In this document: one piece after another, positions 23,061-30,952 of the stretch
How the letters are laid out: every line of letters starts with the position of its first letter
Position numbering within the stretch: position 1 is the stretch's first letter
Source of the DNA: an uncultured Clostridia bacterium
GTDB taxonomy: Bacteria; Bacillota; Clostridia; TANB77; CAG-508
DNA length: 33,296 nucleotides
Assembly (NCBI GenBank): GCA_934132805.1
Contig: CAKPAB010000010.1
Location: forward strand, 1 to 33,296
Reading direction: 5' to 3'
Program-made: the position numbers and the translations under genes
Notes under the pieces: model-generated
Seen by the model: only the letters and a program-made list of their open reading frames with translations
What the model was told of the DNA's origin: nothing
Database searches by the model: none

Positions 23061-24221
23061 TTATAAATATAAAAGAACTCTAAATCCATCATGAATATAA
23101 CTATAATTTGTACTTGTGTTCTCACGGCTTCCAGCTACATAACCCTCATGCCCAAAAAGACCTCCTCTACGCGAACAAGGATATCCTTCTTCAGTAACAG
23201 TTTCTGTTGAGTATTCTCTTAAATTACTTGCCATATCATATACATTGCATTGTATATCTATTTTATTTACATCTCCCAAATTATTTGTTCCCATCAAAGC
23301 AACTTCATCATTCAAACTATTTTGTCTCGAATACATTAAATTTTTCCCACAGCTTTGTAAAAATACTATTGCTGTATCCCAAGCATAACTATTCATCAAG
23401 TCACTTGTATATAAATCACTATTATACATATTTTTTGATAAATCTGCAGCTTGTTTCTGTGTTACATAAAAATACACATTTTCATCGCCTCTTTCTGTTA
23501 CTTGTGTCAATTCTATATCATTTGCCGTTCGCGTAATTGATGTTCTAGCCTCATATCTACCAATATAATATCCACCATTCGTAGAAACACTTTTCTTAAA
23601 ATTCACTATGCTTTTTGCCACCACATTTCCTTTGCTTGATACCTCTAACTCTTGATACGCACCTGTTGCAAATGCTATACCTTCTTCACCTTGTGCTATT
23701 GGAATTCCATTGGGAAAAATATATCTATTTAAATTTATTCCTATTTCTGTTCCATCTAATTTTTTTATTGTTCCTACTGGTATCCATACAAACTGACTTC
23801 CATTAGTTGATGTCTTTGTTCCGTCTTCATTTACTGTTGCATCTTCAACCACTATTCCTTTATCTACTGTTTTTGCATTATCAGTCGTGTCATCTACTAC
23901 AATTTTAAAACCTGCTGGAAGTATAAATATATTTCCCTTTTCGTCTTCAATTTTTACATTTTTTTTAGTACTTAAAACTTTGTTCATTTTATCATTTACT
24001 AACTTTACTTTAGTGTTTTCATCAAATGCTATTTCATATTCCTCCAAAGTTTTTTGTTCTTCATTTTCTGCCTCTTCTGTTTTTCTCTTTGCTTCTTCTG
24101 CCTTTTCAAATATACCCGTATTTGTCAATGCAGATATTGATATACCTGCCAATATCAATAATATAATAATAGTCAAAACTAGTGCCACCAATGTAATACC
24201 TTTATTTCCATCTTTTAACAT
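23061..24221 (-). CDS. Secreted protein: pilin-like leader fused to an FGE/SUMF1-like domain (copy A)
   Basis: A 386-residue surface or exported protein. Residues 1-27 are a class III (prepilin-type) leader: a short charged start ending in Gly8, probable cleavage before Ile9, then an uninterrupted hydrophobic helix. The Glu at mature position 5 typical of type IV pilins is absent (Ala instead). A helical charged stalk (34-65) and a small domain follow. From about residue 145 (FVWIPVGT) the sequence follows the formylglycine-generating-enzyme/C-type-lectin-like fold: YYIGRYEAR, SYAWDTAIVFLQ, CNVYDMASNLRE, RRGG and terminal GFRVLLYL. Enzymatic activity is doubtful; binding is more likely. AAAGGAGGA precedes the ATG. 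The first ~150 codons are identical in DNA to copy B, 78 bp upstream. Confidence 0.85.
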   Translation of the reverse strand: MLKDGNKGITLVALVLTIIILLILAGISISALTNTGIFEKAEEAKRKTEEAENEEQKTLEEYEIAFDENTKVKLVNDKMNKVLSTKKNVKIEDEKGNIFILPAGFKIVVDDTTDNAKTVDKGIVVEDATVNEDGTKTSTNGSQFVWIPVGTIKKLDGTEIGINLNRYIFPNGIPIAQGEEGIAFATGAYQELEVSSKGNVVAKSIVNFKKSVSTNGGYYIGRYEARTSITRTANDIELTQVTERGDENVYFYVTQKQAADLSKNMYNSDLYTSDLMNSYAWDTAIVFLQSCGKNLMYSRQNSLNDEVALMGTNNLGDVNKIDIQCNVYDMASNLREYSTETVTEEGYPCSRRGGLFGHEGYVAGSRENTSTNYSYIHDGFRVLLYL

Positions 24222-24244
24222 AAACTTGTCCTCCTTTGTATTCT
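23770..24244. repeat. ~475-bp perfect direct repeat, copy 1
   Basis: Identical base for base to 24979-25453 (offset 1209). It covers the ribosome-binding site and about 150 codons of each pilin/FGE-like gene. Similarity stops abruptly at both ends. Confidence 0.9.
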
Positions 24245-24299
24245 GTAAAATTTACATATATTAACATTTCAAACTCTTTTCATTACCCAGCTATAAATC

Positions 24300-25430
24300 T
24301 TACAAATACAACAATATTCTAAAACCAATATCTTTTCCTCCATAAGAAGTTTCATATATAACACGACTACTCGTTAGAATTTCAAGATTATTATATCCAC
24401 CTCCTCGATAAATACAAGGTTTACTACTGTCACTAGATGTCTCTGTCGTCCATTCTCTAACATTGCTAGCCATATCATAAATATTACATTGAAAATCTTT
24501 TATATCTTGCATATTTGTACCTGCAGTTGCTAGTGTATCTATATTCAAACTAGTTTGTTGTGAATATTTTGAATTATCTCCGCAATTTTGCAAAAATACT
24601 ATTGATGTATCCCAAGCATAACTATTCATTAAATCACTTGTAAATGAATATTTACTATCATACATATCTCTTGCCTGGTTTGCAGCATCCGGTTGCGTAA
24701 TATTATTCCATACATTATCTGTTCCTATTTCTGTTATTTCTCCATTTGTATTTCTTCTTGCTTCATATCTTCCAATATAAAAACCTTTATTTTTCACTAC
24801 ACTTGTTTTAAATTTTGAAATATCTTTTGCTATTACATTTCCATATTCTTTTAAACTCTCTTTATTACTCTCATCTTCTTCGATATATAAACCAGAATAC
24901 TCTTTTGTTTTTCCCTCTCTGTCAAAAGCATATCTATTAAAATTAATTTCCGTTTTTGTTCCATCTAATTTTGTCACTGTTCCTACTGGTATCCATACAA
25001 ACTGACTTCCATTAGTTGATGTCTTTGTTCCGTCTTCATTTACTGTTGCATCTTCAACCACTATTCCTTTATCTACTGTTTTTGCATTATCAGTCGTGTC
25101 ATCTACTACAATTTTAAAACCTGCTGGAAGTATAAATATATTTCCCTTTTCGTCTTCAATTTTTACATTTTTTTTAGTACTTAAAACTTTGTTCATTTTA
25201 TCATTTACTAACTTTACTTTAGTGTTTTCATCAAATGCTATTTCATATTCCTCCAAAGTTTTTTGTTCTTCATTTTCTGCCTCTTCTGTTTTTCTCTTTG
25301 CTTCTTCTGCCTTTTCAAATATACCCGTATTTGTCAATGCAGATATTGATATACCTGCCAATATCAATAATATAATAATAGTCAAAACTAGTGCCACCAA
25401 TGTAATACCTTTATTTCCATCTTTTAACAT
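24300..25430 (-). CDS. Secreted protein: pilin-like leader fused to an FGE/SUMF1-like domain (copy B)
   Basis: A 376-residue paralogue of the gene at 23061. It shares the same leader and stalk (residues 1-150 identical, including all silent sites) but the remainder is only moderately similar. The FGE-like signature is more canonical here: FYIGRYEARR, SYAWDTSIVFLQ, CNIYDMASNVREWTTE, YRGGGYNN and GFRILLYL. Between RGGG and GFR lies a stretch that differs strongly from copy A, the place where ligand contacts fall in C-type-lectin-like proteins. It is the promoter-proximal gene. Copy A follows with a 78-bp gap and no terminator between, so the two are probably one transcript. Role unknown; adhesion or sensing is an inference. 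Confidence 0.85.
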   Translation of the reverse strand: MLKDGNKGITLVALVLTIIILLILAGISISALTNTGIFEKAEEAKRKTEEAENEEQKTLEEYEIAFDENTKVKLVNDKMNKVLSTKKNVKIEDEKGNIFILPAGFKIVVDDTTDNAKTVDKGIVVEDATVNEDGTKTSTNGSQFVWIPVGTVTKLDGTKTEINFNRYAFDREGKTKEYSGLYIEEDESNKESLKEYGNVIAKDISKFKTSVVKNKGFYIGRYEARRNTNGEITEIGTDNVWNNITQPDAANQARDMYDSKYSFTSDLMNSYAWDTSIVFLQNCGDNSKYSQQTSLNIDTLATAGTNMQDIKDFQCNIYDMASNVREWTTETSSDSSKPCIYRGGGYNNLEILTSSRVIYETSYGGKDIGFRILLYL

Positions 25431-25453
25431 AAACTTGTCCTCCTTTGTATTCT
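24979..25453. repeat. ~475-bp perfect direct repeat, copy 2
   Basis: Partner of 23770-24244; see that entry. Confidence 0.9.
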
Positions 25454-25541
25454 ACAACATTCCCAAATATTAACATTTAAAACATTTTTATCTATCTATA
25501 TTCCGTTATTATACGAAAATAACTCATTAACACTACTATAA

Positions 25542-25571
25542 ATTATAAAGCACAGTATGATTAAAAGTCAA
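25542..25571 (-). promoter_or_regulatory. Sigma-A-like promoter for the pilin/FGE-like operon
   Basis: TTGACT (25571-25566), 18-bp spacer, perfect TATAAT (25547-25542). The leader is about 105 nt with a weak GTTATT/AATAAC hairpin. It is divergent from the XRE gene, whose promoter must lie within the next ~90 bp. Confidence 0.65.
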
Positions 25572-25676
25572 TATATTTCAAAAATTTTGTCGTATTTAAA
25601 TAGATATTTATCAATTATAAATGCCTTCCCAAAAATGATATAACATAATATATTATAATAGAAAAGAGGGAAAAAC

Positions 25677-26006
25677 ATGGAAAAAACAAATATTAACAAA
25701 CACATTGGAAATAAATTCCAAGAATACAGACTAAAAAACAAGCTAACACAGAATCAAGTTGCTGAATTAACTGGTTTAGAGCCAAGACATATCAGCCAAA
25801 TTGAAAGAGGCCTTTCTAAAGGTAGCATTGACACACTTTTAAAACTATGTAATGCATACCAAATTACTCCTGATATTATATTATACGATTTATTAGATGA
25901 AAATTTAAAAAATAACGTAACTATATATGAAGAAAATTTCAAAAAATTAAGTCAAAGAGATAAAGAAAGCATATTGCATTTTATTGATTATTTTCTTACA
26001 AAATAA
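25677..26006 (+). CDS. XRE-family (Cro/CI-like) transcriptional regulator
   Basis: A 109-residue protein with one N-terminal helix-turn-helix (about residues 8-63: IGNKFQEYRLKNKLTQNQVA, then GLEPRHISQIERGLSKGSI and a third helix). A ~45-residue helical C-terminus may dimerise. AGAGGG is six bases before the ATG. It is transcribed divergently from the pilin/FGE-like operon, sharing a ~245-bp intergenic region, so it could control that operon or itself. It is not obviously of phage origin, since no other phage genes are near. Confidence 0.88.
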   Translation: MEKTNINKHIGNKFQEYRLKNKLTQNQVAELTGLEPRHISQIERGLSKGSIDTLLKLCNAYQITPDIILYDLLDENLKNNVTIYEENFKKLSQRDKESILHFIDYFLTK

Positions 26007-26033
26007 AAACTTATAAAATTTATAAGTTTTTTA
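26004..26033. terminator. Two-way terminator between the XRE gene and the 91-aa gene
   Basis: A 12-bp perfect palindrome AAAACTTATAAA/TTTATAAGTTTT with T runs on both strands. It begins at the XRE stop and contains the stop codon of the convergent gene at 26020. Confidence 0.7.
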
Positions 26034-26295
26034 AATTGTCACCATATTTAACTCCTAATGAATATGATAATGCTAAATAATATTCTTGAGTTTCATACAC
26101 CAATTGCATTACTTCATTAAATTTTTCTTTTTGCTTGTCATCTAAAATGAGCTCTAATTCATCAATTACGTCATATAATCTTTTATATTTTTTACTAAAA
26201 TTTTCATATTTTTTTAATTTTTCCATTTTATCATTTATTAAATTTGTGATTAATTTATAATCACCATTTTCAAAAAAATCTTCTTTACTTATCAT
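26020..26295 (-). CDS. Small helical protein of unknown function, 91 residues
   Basis: I do not recognise this with certainty. The product is all-helical and charged, with a C-terminal helix QEYYLALSYSLGVKYGDNL resembling many small clostridial proteins that end in a Y/F...G..LG pattern. There is no signal peptide or membrane segment. AAAGGTGG lies six to seven bases upstream of the ATG, supporting expression. A TATAAT occurs about 60 bp upstream with no good -35. It converges with the XRE gene and shares its terminator. Confidence 0.7.
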   Translation of the reverse strand: MISKEDFFENGDYKLITNLINDKMEKLKKYENFSKKYKRLYDVIDELELILDDKQKEKFNEVMQLVYETQEYYLALSYSLGVKYGDNLKNL

Positions 26296-26390
26296 TTTAT
26301 TACCACCTTTACAATTTATTATCTATTTTTTTGCTCACATATCTTGTAACTATTATACCTTATAATTATATTTTTATACATTTTTTGGTA

Positions 26391-26419
26391 TTGACACATA
26401 TGCTAATATATACTAAAAT
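26391..26419 (+). promoter_or_regulatory. Sigma-A-like promoter for the HD-domain gene
   Basis: Perfect TTGACA (26391-26396), 17-bp spacer, TAAAAT (26414-26419), about 35 bp before the chosen ATG. Confidence 0.7.
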
Positions 26420-26463
26420 AAATATAGTATTAACTTAAATTTATTATGAACAAAGGAGCCTTG

Positions 26464-27000
26464 ATGGAACATTTATTAGATAGAATTTATAATGATACAT
26501 ATTTTATAAATTTAATACAAGATATAATACAAAACGAAACAGTTCAAAAAATGAAAAATTACAAACAACACTATAATACTACTTGTTTTGACCATTGTCT
26601 AACTGCTTCTTATTACTGTTATAAAATATGCAAAAAACTTGGTCTAGACTACACTTCTTGTAGTAGAGCTGCTATGTTGCATGATTTGTTTTTATATGAT
26701 TGGCGTAAACGAGAAAATGGTCGAAAGGGATTACATGCTTTTACTCATCCTAAAACTGCTTATAATAATGCTTCTAAATTATTTAACCTAAATAATAAAG
26801 AGGCTGATGTTATTTTAAAGCATATGTGGCCTGTAACATTTTTTTCTTTTCCTAAATATGCAGAAAGTTTTATTTTGACTTTAGTTGATAAATATTGTGC
26901 ATTATCTGAATCTTATGAAGATATATATAATAGTTTCTGCCAGAAAAAGGCTTTTAGATATGCTTATGTATTTTTATGTTTGTTGTTTATTAGAGTTTAA
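26464..27000 (+). CDS. HD-domain phosphohydrolase-like protein
   Basis: A 178-residue protein with an HD-superfamily metal-binding layout: FDHCLTASYY (first His), then AAMLHDLFLYDW (the HD pair), HAFTHPKTA, and ILKHMWP followed by LTLVDKYCA (final Asp). This pattern suits a small HDIG-type phosphohydrolase; the substrate is unknown. ATG 26464 is chosen over ATG 26446 because AAAGGAG lies five bases before the former and would fall inside the reading frame of the longer version. The C-terminus (YAYVFLCLLFIRV) is hydrophobic but short. Convergent with rplS. Confidence 0.82.
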   Translation: MEHLLDRIYNDTYFINLIQDIIQNETVQKMKNYKQHYNTTCFDHCLTASYYCYKICKKLGLDYTSCSRAAMLHDLFLYDWRKRENGRKGLHAFTHPKTAYNNASKLFNLNNKEADVILKHMWPVTFFSFPKYAESFILTLVDKYCALSESYEDIYNSFCQKKAFRYAYVFLCLLFIRV

Positions 27001-27008
27001 AAAACAAA

Positions 27009-27048
27009 AATAAGTGAGACATTTTATTATTATTTTGTCCCACTTATT
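27009..27048 (-). terminator. Intrinsic terminator of the ylxM-rplS operon
   Basis: Thirteen-base arms AATAAGTGgGACA/TGTCTCACTTATT with one G-U wobble on the minus-strand RNA, then TTTTTGTTTTTT. It lies 6 bp after the rplS stop. Confidence 0.8.
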
Positions 27049-27053
27049 CCCCA

Positions 27054-27521
27054 TTATTCTGCTTTATTTTCTGCTGTTTCTGCAACTGGAGTTTCAACAA
27101 CTTCTTCTTTAACTTCTTCAGCAGCTGGCTCTTCTACTAAATCTTCTTTAATAGTAATTTCTCTATTTTCGATTCTAGCTCCAACCATTTCTTTAGTTTT
27201 AGCAGCTTTTCCTACTCTATCTCTTAAATAGAATAATCTAGCACGTCTTGCTTTACCTACTCTAACTAATTCAACTTTTTCAACTAATGGTGAATGGATT
27301 AAGAATGTTTTTTCTACACCAACACCGTAAGATGTTTTTCTTACTGTAAATGTTTGGTTAACTCCTCCACCTTGAACTTTGATTATAATTCCTTCGAAAA
27401 CTTGGATTCTTTCTTTGTTTCCTTCTTTAATTCTAACATGTACTTTTACTGTGTTACCAACTTTTAATTCTGGTATTTTATTCTTAAGTTGTTCGTGTTC
27501 TATTGATTTAATAATATCCAT
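27054..27521 (-). CDS. rplS: 50S ribosomal protein L19 with an acidic C-terminal extension
   Basis: L19 sits at the subunit interface. Conserved blocks are present: FEGIIIKVQGGGVNQTFTVRK (split around residues 43-63), GVGVEKTFLIHSPL, and KARRARLFYLRDRVGKAAK. The 155 residues exceed the usual 113-120: residues ~120-155 are a Glu/Val/Ala-rich tail (EEPAAEEVKEEVVETPVAE), presumably disordered. AAGGAGG lies about nine bases before the ATG. It is last in the ylxM operon, 39 bp after trmD, its common neighbour. Confidence 0.96.
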   Translation of the reverse strand: MDIIKSIEHEQLKNKIPELKVGNTVKVHVRIKEGNKERIQVFEGIIIKVQGGGVNQTFTVRKTSYGVGVEKTFLIHSPLVEKVELVRVGKARRARLFYLRDRVGKAAKTKEMVGARIENREITIKEDLVEEPAAEEVKEEVVETPVAETAENKAE

Positions 27522-27560
27522 TTTAGAATTTCCTCCTTTTTCTTATTTTTTGAGCGGTGC

Positions 27561-28304
27561 CTACTTGGTTTGGCACGTCATTTCTATTTTTTCTAAAATT
27601 CTCTTATCTTCATCAGATAACTCAACCTTTTCCAAAAGGTCTGGCCTTTTTTCCAAAGTTTTTTTCAAGCTTTGCTCTCTTCTCCATTTGTCTATCATTT
27701 GATGGTTTCCTGAGCGTAATACTTCTGGCACTTGTTGTCCTTCAAAAATTTCTGGTCTTGTATATTGTGGATATTCTAAGAGTCCTTGTGAAAATGATTC
27801 TTCTGTTGTTGAGCCATCTTTCAAAACTCCTTCTACATATCTACTTACAGAATCGATTAATACCATTGCTGGTAATTCTCCTCCTGTTAATACATAATCA
27901 CCTATTGAAATTTCTTCATCAACTATGTTGTCCAGTACTCTCTGGTCTATTCCCTCATAATGACCACATAGAAGAATTAAGTGTTCTTGTTTTGATAGTT
28001 CCTCTACTTTTTGTTGGTCTAATTTTCTACCTTGTGGCGACATATAGATAACTCTTGCTTTTTCAGATTTTTCATTGTTTGTGATAACAGATTTATATGC
28101 ATCATAAACAACATCTGGCTGAATTACCATTCCTGCCCCACCACCATATGGAGTATCATCAACCTTTTTGTGTTTATTTTTTGAAAAGTCCCTAATATTT
28201 ATTAAATTAACATTTATTAGTCCTTTTTCTTTTGCTCTTCCAATTATGCTTTCATTTAAAATATTAAACATTTCTGGAAAAAGTGTTAAAACATCAAATT
28301 GCAT
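27561..28304 (-). CDS. trmD: tRNA (guanine(37)-N1)-methyltransferase
   Basis: SPOUT-class enzyme that makes m1G37 from S-adenosylmethionine and prevents +1 frameshifting. The 247-residue protein starts MQFDVLTLFPEMF and has DDTPYGGGAGMV, then the trefoil-knot SAM-binding elements LLCGHYEGIDQRV (131-143) and SIGDYVLTGGELPAM (about 152-166), and the tail region VLRSGNHQMIDKWRREQSL. All are complete. Order rimM-trmD-rplS is the normal Gram-positive arrangement. Confidence 0.97.
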   Translation of the reverse strand: MQFDVLTLFPEMFNILNESIIGRAKEKGLINVNLINIRDFSKNKHKKVDDTPYGGGAGMVIQPDVVYDAYKSVITNNEKSEKARVIYMSPQGRKLDQQKVEELSKQEHLILLCGHYEGIDQRVLDNIVDEEISIGDYVLTGGELPAMVLIDSVSRYVEGVLKDGSTTEESFSQGLLEYPQYTRPEIFEGQQVPEVLRSGNHQMIDKWRREQSLKKTLEKRPDLLEKVELSDEDKRILEKIEMTCQTK

Positions 28305-28354
28305 TTATCCTATACCCCCATTATAGTGCCTCTAATTTAAAAAAATTGTTTTTT

Positions 28355-28861
28355 TCAAATTAAACCTTTAAGTAGATGTGCAACTATTTTTCTTTCTTCT
28401 AAATTAATTTCTTTAATTACATCAGATATCGCAGGCAATAATAATTGTTTTCCAAGTTTGTCTTTTACAACATATATGTCACAACTTCCACTATTAAAAA
28501 CATCATCCAATTTTCCAAGTAATTTACCTTCATCAGAATAAACTTCTAATCCAATTAAATCAACAATATAATATGTACCTTCTTCAAGCTCAGGCTCATC
28601 TTGTCTATTAACTTTCAAATATGAATTACGCAATAATTCTGCATCTTCAACTTTGTCTATTCCTTTGAATTTAATCAATACCATATCTTTATGATATTTT
28701 ACTTCTTCAATTTCATATTGCTTTTTAGCTTTGTTTGATTCAACATATACTTTTTCTAAGTTGTCAAATCTCTTAATATCATCTGTAAAAGGTTTGACCT
28801 TAACCATACCTTTTATTCCAAATGTATTAACTATTTGGCCTATTTCTAAAAATTCTTGCAT
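28355..28861 (-). CDS. rimM: Ribosome maturation factor RimM
   Basis: A 168-residue assembly factor for the 30S head. The N-terminal domain has IGQIVNTFGIKGMVKVKPFTDD (split around residues 7-28), and a C-terminal PRC-barrel begins near YIVDLIGLEVY (about 97-107) and continues through LLPAISDVIKEINLE. Length is typical. It lies 18 bp downstream of khpA and 50 bp upstream of trmD. An A/T-only hairpin lies in the gap to trmD (about 28329-28357), without a clear terminator signature. Confidence 0.95.
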   Translation of the reverse strand: MQEFLEIGQIVNTFGIKGMVKVKPFTDDIKRFDNLEKVYVESNKAKKQYEIEEVKYHKDMVLIKFKGIDKVEDAELLRNSYLKVNRQDEPELEEGTYYIVDLIGLEVYSDEGKLLGKLDDVFNSGSCDIYVVKDKLGKQLLLPAISDVIKEINLEERKIVAHLLKGLI

Positions 28862-28879
28862 TCTAATTATTTCCTTTTT

Positions 28880-29110
28880 TTAATCAATAAACTCTACAGA
28901 AACTTTTTTATGTTCTCTAGCCCCAACTGATTTTGCAACAGTTCTTATAGATTTTGCAAGTCTTCCTTGTTTACCAATTACTCTACCCATATCTTCATTT
29001 GCAACTTTAACTTCAAATACTACAGATTTTTCATCTTGTTTTTCAGTTATTTCAACTGCATCTTTGTTATCAACAAGATTTAAAATTATAGTTTCAATAA
29101 TTTCTTTCAT
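28880..29110 (-). CDS. khpA: KH-domain RNA-binding protein KhpA
   Basis: A 76-residue single KH domain with the RNA-binding GxxG loop as GKQG (46-49) in MGRVIGKQGRLAKSIR. KhpA-type proteins bind RNA, often with KhpB, and affect cell division and small RNAs in Gram-positives. The position between rpsP and rimM is the conserved one for this gene. Confidence 0.94.
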   Translation of the reverse strand: MKEIIETIILNLVDNKDAVEITEKQDEKSVVFEVKVANEDMGRVIGKQGRLAKSIRTVAKSVGAREHKKVSVEFID

Positions 29111-29175
29111 AGCTTAATATCCTTTCACTACGTTTCAATTTATCATTGCATCAAATTCTAATAACAATAACAAAA

Positions 29176-29412
29176 TTATTTTGCTGCATTTTCAATTAAT
29201 TTTTTAACAGTGTCTGTTGGTTTTGCACCATTTTTAATCCATTGTGCAACTTTTTCTTGATCTAAAACTATTGTAGATGGTTCTGTCATTGGGTTATATG
29301 TTCCTATTTTTTCGATTATTTTACCATCTCTTGGAGATTTAGAATCAGCAACTACTATGTGATAGAAAGGAGCTTTTTTCTTTCCTTCTCTTTGTAATCT
29401 AATTTTTACCAT
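29176..29412 (-). CDS. rpsP: 30S ribosomal protein S16
   Basis: A 78-residue protein starting MVKIRLQREGKKKAPFYHIV, then ADSKSPRDGKIIEKIGTYNP and a tail with WIKNGAKPTDTVKKL, all diagnostic of S16. The ribosome-binding site GGGAGGTG is separated by no more than a base or two from a strong hairpin (29429-29458) that lies between ffh and rpsP, which may influence its translation or mRNA stability. Confidence 0.97.
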   Translation of the reverse strand: MVKIRLQREGKKKAPFYHIVVADSKSPRDGKIIEKIGTYNPMTEPSTIVLDQEKVAQWIKNGAKPTDTVKKLIENAAK

Positions 29413-29428
29413 TTTAATTTCACCTCCC

Positions 29429-29458
29429 GGGATTTTGAGGGACGTTCCTTAAAATCCC
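29429..29458. repeat. REP-like hairpin of a second family
   Basis: Arms GGGATTTT and AAAATCCC with an inner AGG/CCT pairing around a GACGTT loop. A degenerate companion (GGGATTA then AGGGACAGTCCT) follows at about 29468-29490. Shares only the AGGGAC core with the eleven-copy family. Confidence 0.7.
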
Positions 29459-29513
29459 CTTTTGAAGGGATTAAGGGACAGTCCTCTGATTTTTATATTT
29501 AAAAATTTAATAA

Positions 29514-30863
29514 CTATATTTTAAAATTTTTCAAAGCATTTTCATCAATACCATTCATAAATTTCTTCATTCCGCCCTTGTTTTTCATTTGTTTCATCAT
29601 TTTTTGTGTCATTTCATAAGATTTAATGAATTTATTTATGTCTTGTACCGTTGTTCCACTACCCTTTGCAATTCTAATTCTTCTACTTGCATTTAAAAGT
29701 TTTGTATTTCTTTTTTCTTGTGGAGTCATGGAACAAATAATTGCTTCTATTTTACCAAATTCCTTGTCATCAACTTTAATATCCTTAAATTGATTCATAC
29801 CTGGAATTAGTTTCAATAATGATGAAAAAGATCCCATTTTTTTCATTTGTCTAATTTGAGCTAAATAGTCATCTAAATCTAATTCACTCTTTCTCATCTT
29901 CTTTTCTAATTTTTCGGCTTCTTCTAAATCAAAAGCCTCTTCTGCTTTTTCTATAACCGCTAAAATGTCACCCATTCCTAAAATTCTTGAAGCCATTCTA
30001 TCTGGATGAAAAACTTCTATATCACTCATTTTCTCACCAGTTGCAGCAAATTTTATAGGTCTGCCAGTAACTTTTTTAACTGAAAGTGCCGCACCACCAC
30101 GGGTATCACCATCTAACTTTGTTAAAACAATTCCATCTATTCCAACTTTTTCATTAAATGTTTCTGCAACATTTACAGCCTCTTGACCAGTCATAGAATC
30201 TACAACTAACAATATTTCATGTGGTTTTACACTCTTTTTAACATTTTGTAATTCCTCCATCAACTGCTCGTCTATTTGTAAACGTCCGGCCGTATCTAGA
30301 ATAATTACATCATTCAATTTTGACATTGCTACATTTATTGCTTGTTTTGCAATATGTACAACATCTTTTGATTGTTCATTTGCATATACAGGAATGTTTA
30401 ATTGCGCCCCAACAACTTGTAATTGTTTGATAGCTGCTGGTCTATAAACATCACACGCTACTAATAATGGCTTTTTACCTTGCTTTCTAAATAAGTTTGC
30501 AAGTTTTCCAGATGTTGTTGTTTTTCCTGAACCTTGAAGTCCTACCATCATTATTATTGTTGGTGGATTTGGTGAAAAATTGACTTTGCTTTCCGTTCCA
30601 CCCAAAAGTTCAACTAACTCATCCTTAACTATTTTTACAACTTGTTGTCCTGGAGTTAGCGATTTTAAAACATCTTGCCCTAAGGCCTTTTCTTGAATAT
30701 TTGCTATAAATTCTTTTACAATTTTATAGTTTACATCCGCTTCTAATAATGCAAGCTTAACTTCTCTTAGCATTTCTTTTAAGTCTGAATCTGTAATTCT
30801 CGCTTTTCCTTTAAATTTTCTTGTTATTTCTTGCAATCTAGAAGATAGTCCTTCAAAAGCCAT
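29514..30863 (-). CDS. ffh: Signal recognition particle GTPase Ffh
   Basis: A 449-residue SRP54-type GTPase that binds signal sequences and SRP RNA and docks with FtsY. The N domain (1-85) is followed by the G domain with GLQGSGKTTTSGKLA (G1), DTAGRLQIDEQLM (G3), TKLDGDTRGGAAL (G4 region) and GEKMSDIEVFHPDRMASRILGM (split) leading into the methionine-rich M domain (about 300-449, with SLLKLIPGMN and MTQKMMKQMKNKGGMKKFM). Full length. Preceded by ylxM as usual. Confidence 0.97.
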   Translation of the reverse strand: MAFEGLSSRLQEITRKFKGKARITDSDLKEMLREVKLALLEADVNYKIVKEFIANIQEKALGQDVLKSLTPGQQVVKIVKDELVELLGGTESKVNFSPNPPTIIMMVGLQGSGKTTTSGKLANLFRKQGKKPLLVACDVYRPAAIKQLQVVGAQLNIPVYANEQSKDVVHIAKQAINVAMSKLNDVIILDTAGRLQIDEQLMEELQNVKKSVKPHEILLVVDSMTGQEAVNVAETFNEKVGIDGIVLTKLDGDTRGGAALSVKKVTGRPIKFAATGEKMSDIEVFHPDRMASRILGMGDILAVIEKAEEAFDLEEAEKLEKKMRKSELDLDDYLAQIRQMKKMGSFSSLLKLIPGMNQFKDIKVDDKEFGKIEAIICSMTPQEKRNTKLLNASRRIRIAKGSGTTVQDINKFIKSYEMTQKMMKQMKNKGGMKKFMNGIDENALKNFKI

Positions 30864-30952
30864 AAATTTTCCATCCCTTTCTAGTTCTAATTAATTTGAA
30901 AAATTTTCATTATTTGGTTAGGTTTCACACCAAATCATAATTATTTTTCAAA

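Noticed and set aside
23061..25430. Diversity-generating retroelement variable genes
   Set aside because: No reverse transcriptase, accessory gene or template repeat is visible in the window, so it is kept only as a low-strength lead.
28329..28357. Terminator between rimM and trmD
   Set aside because: The hairpin is almost entirely A and T, lies within a conserved operon, and lacks a distinct T tail.
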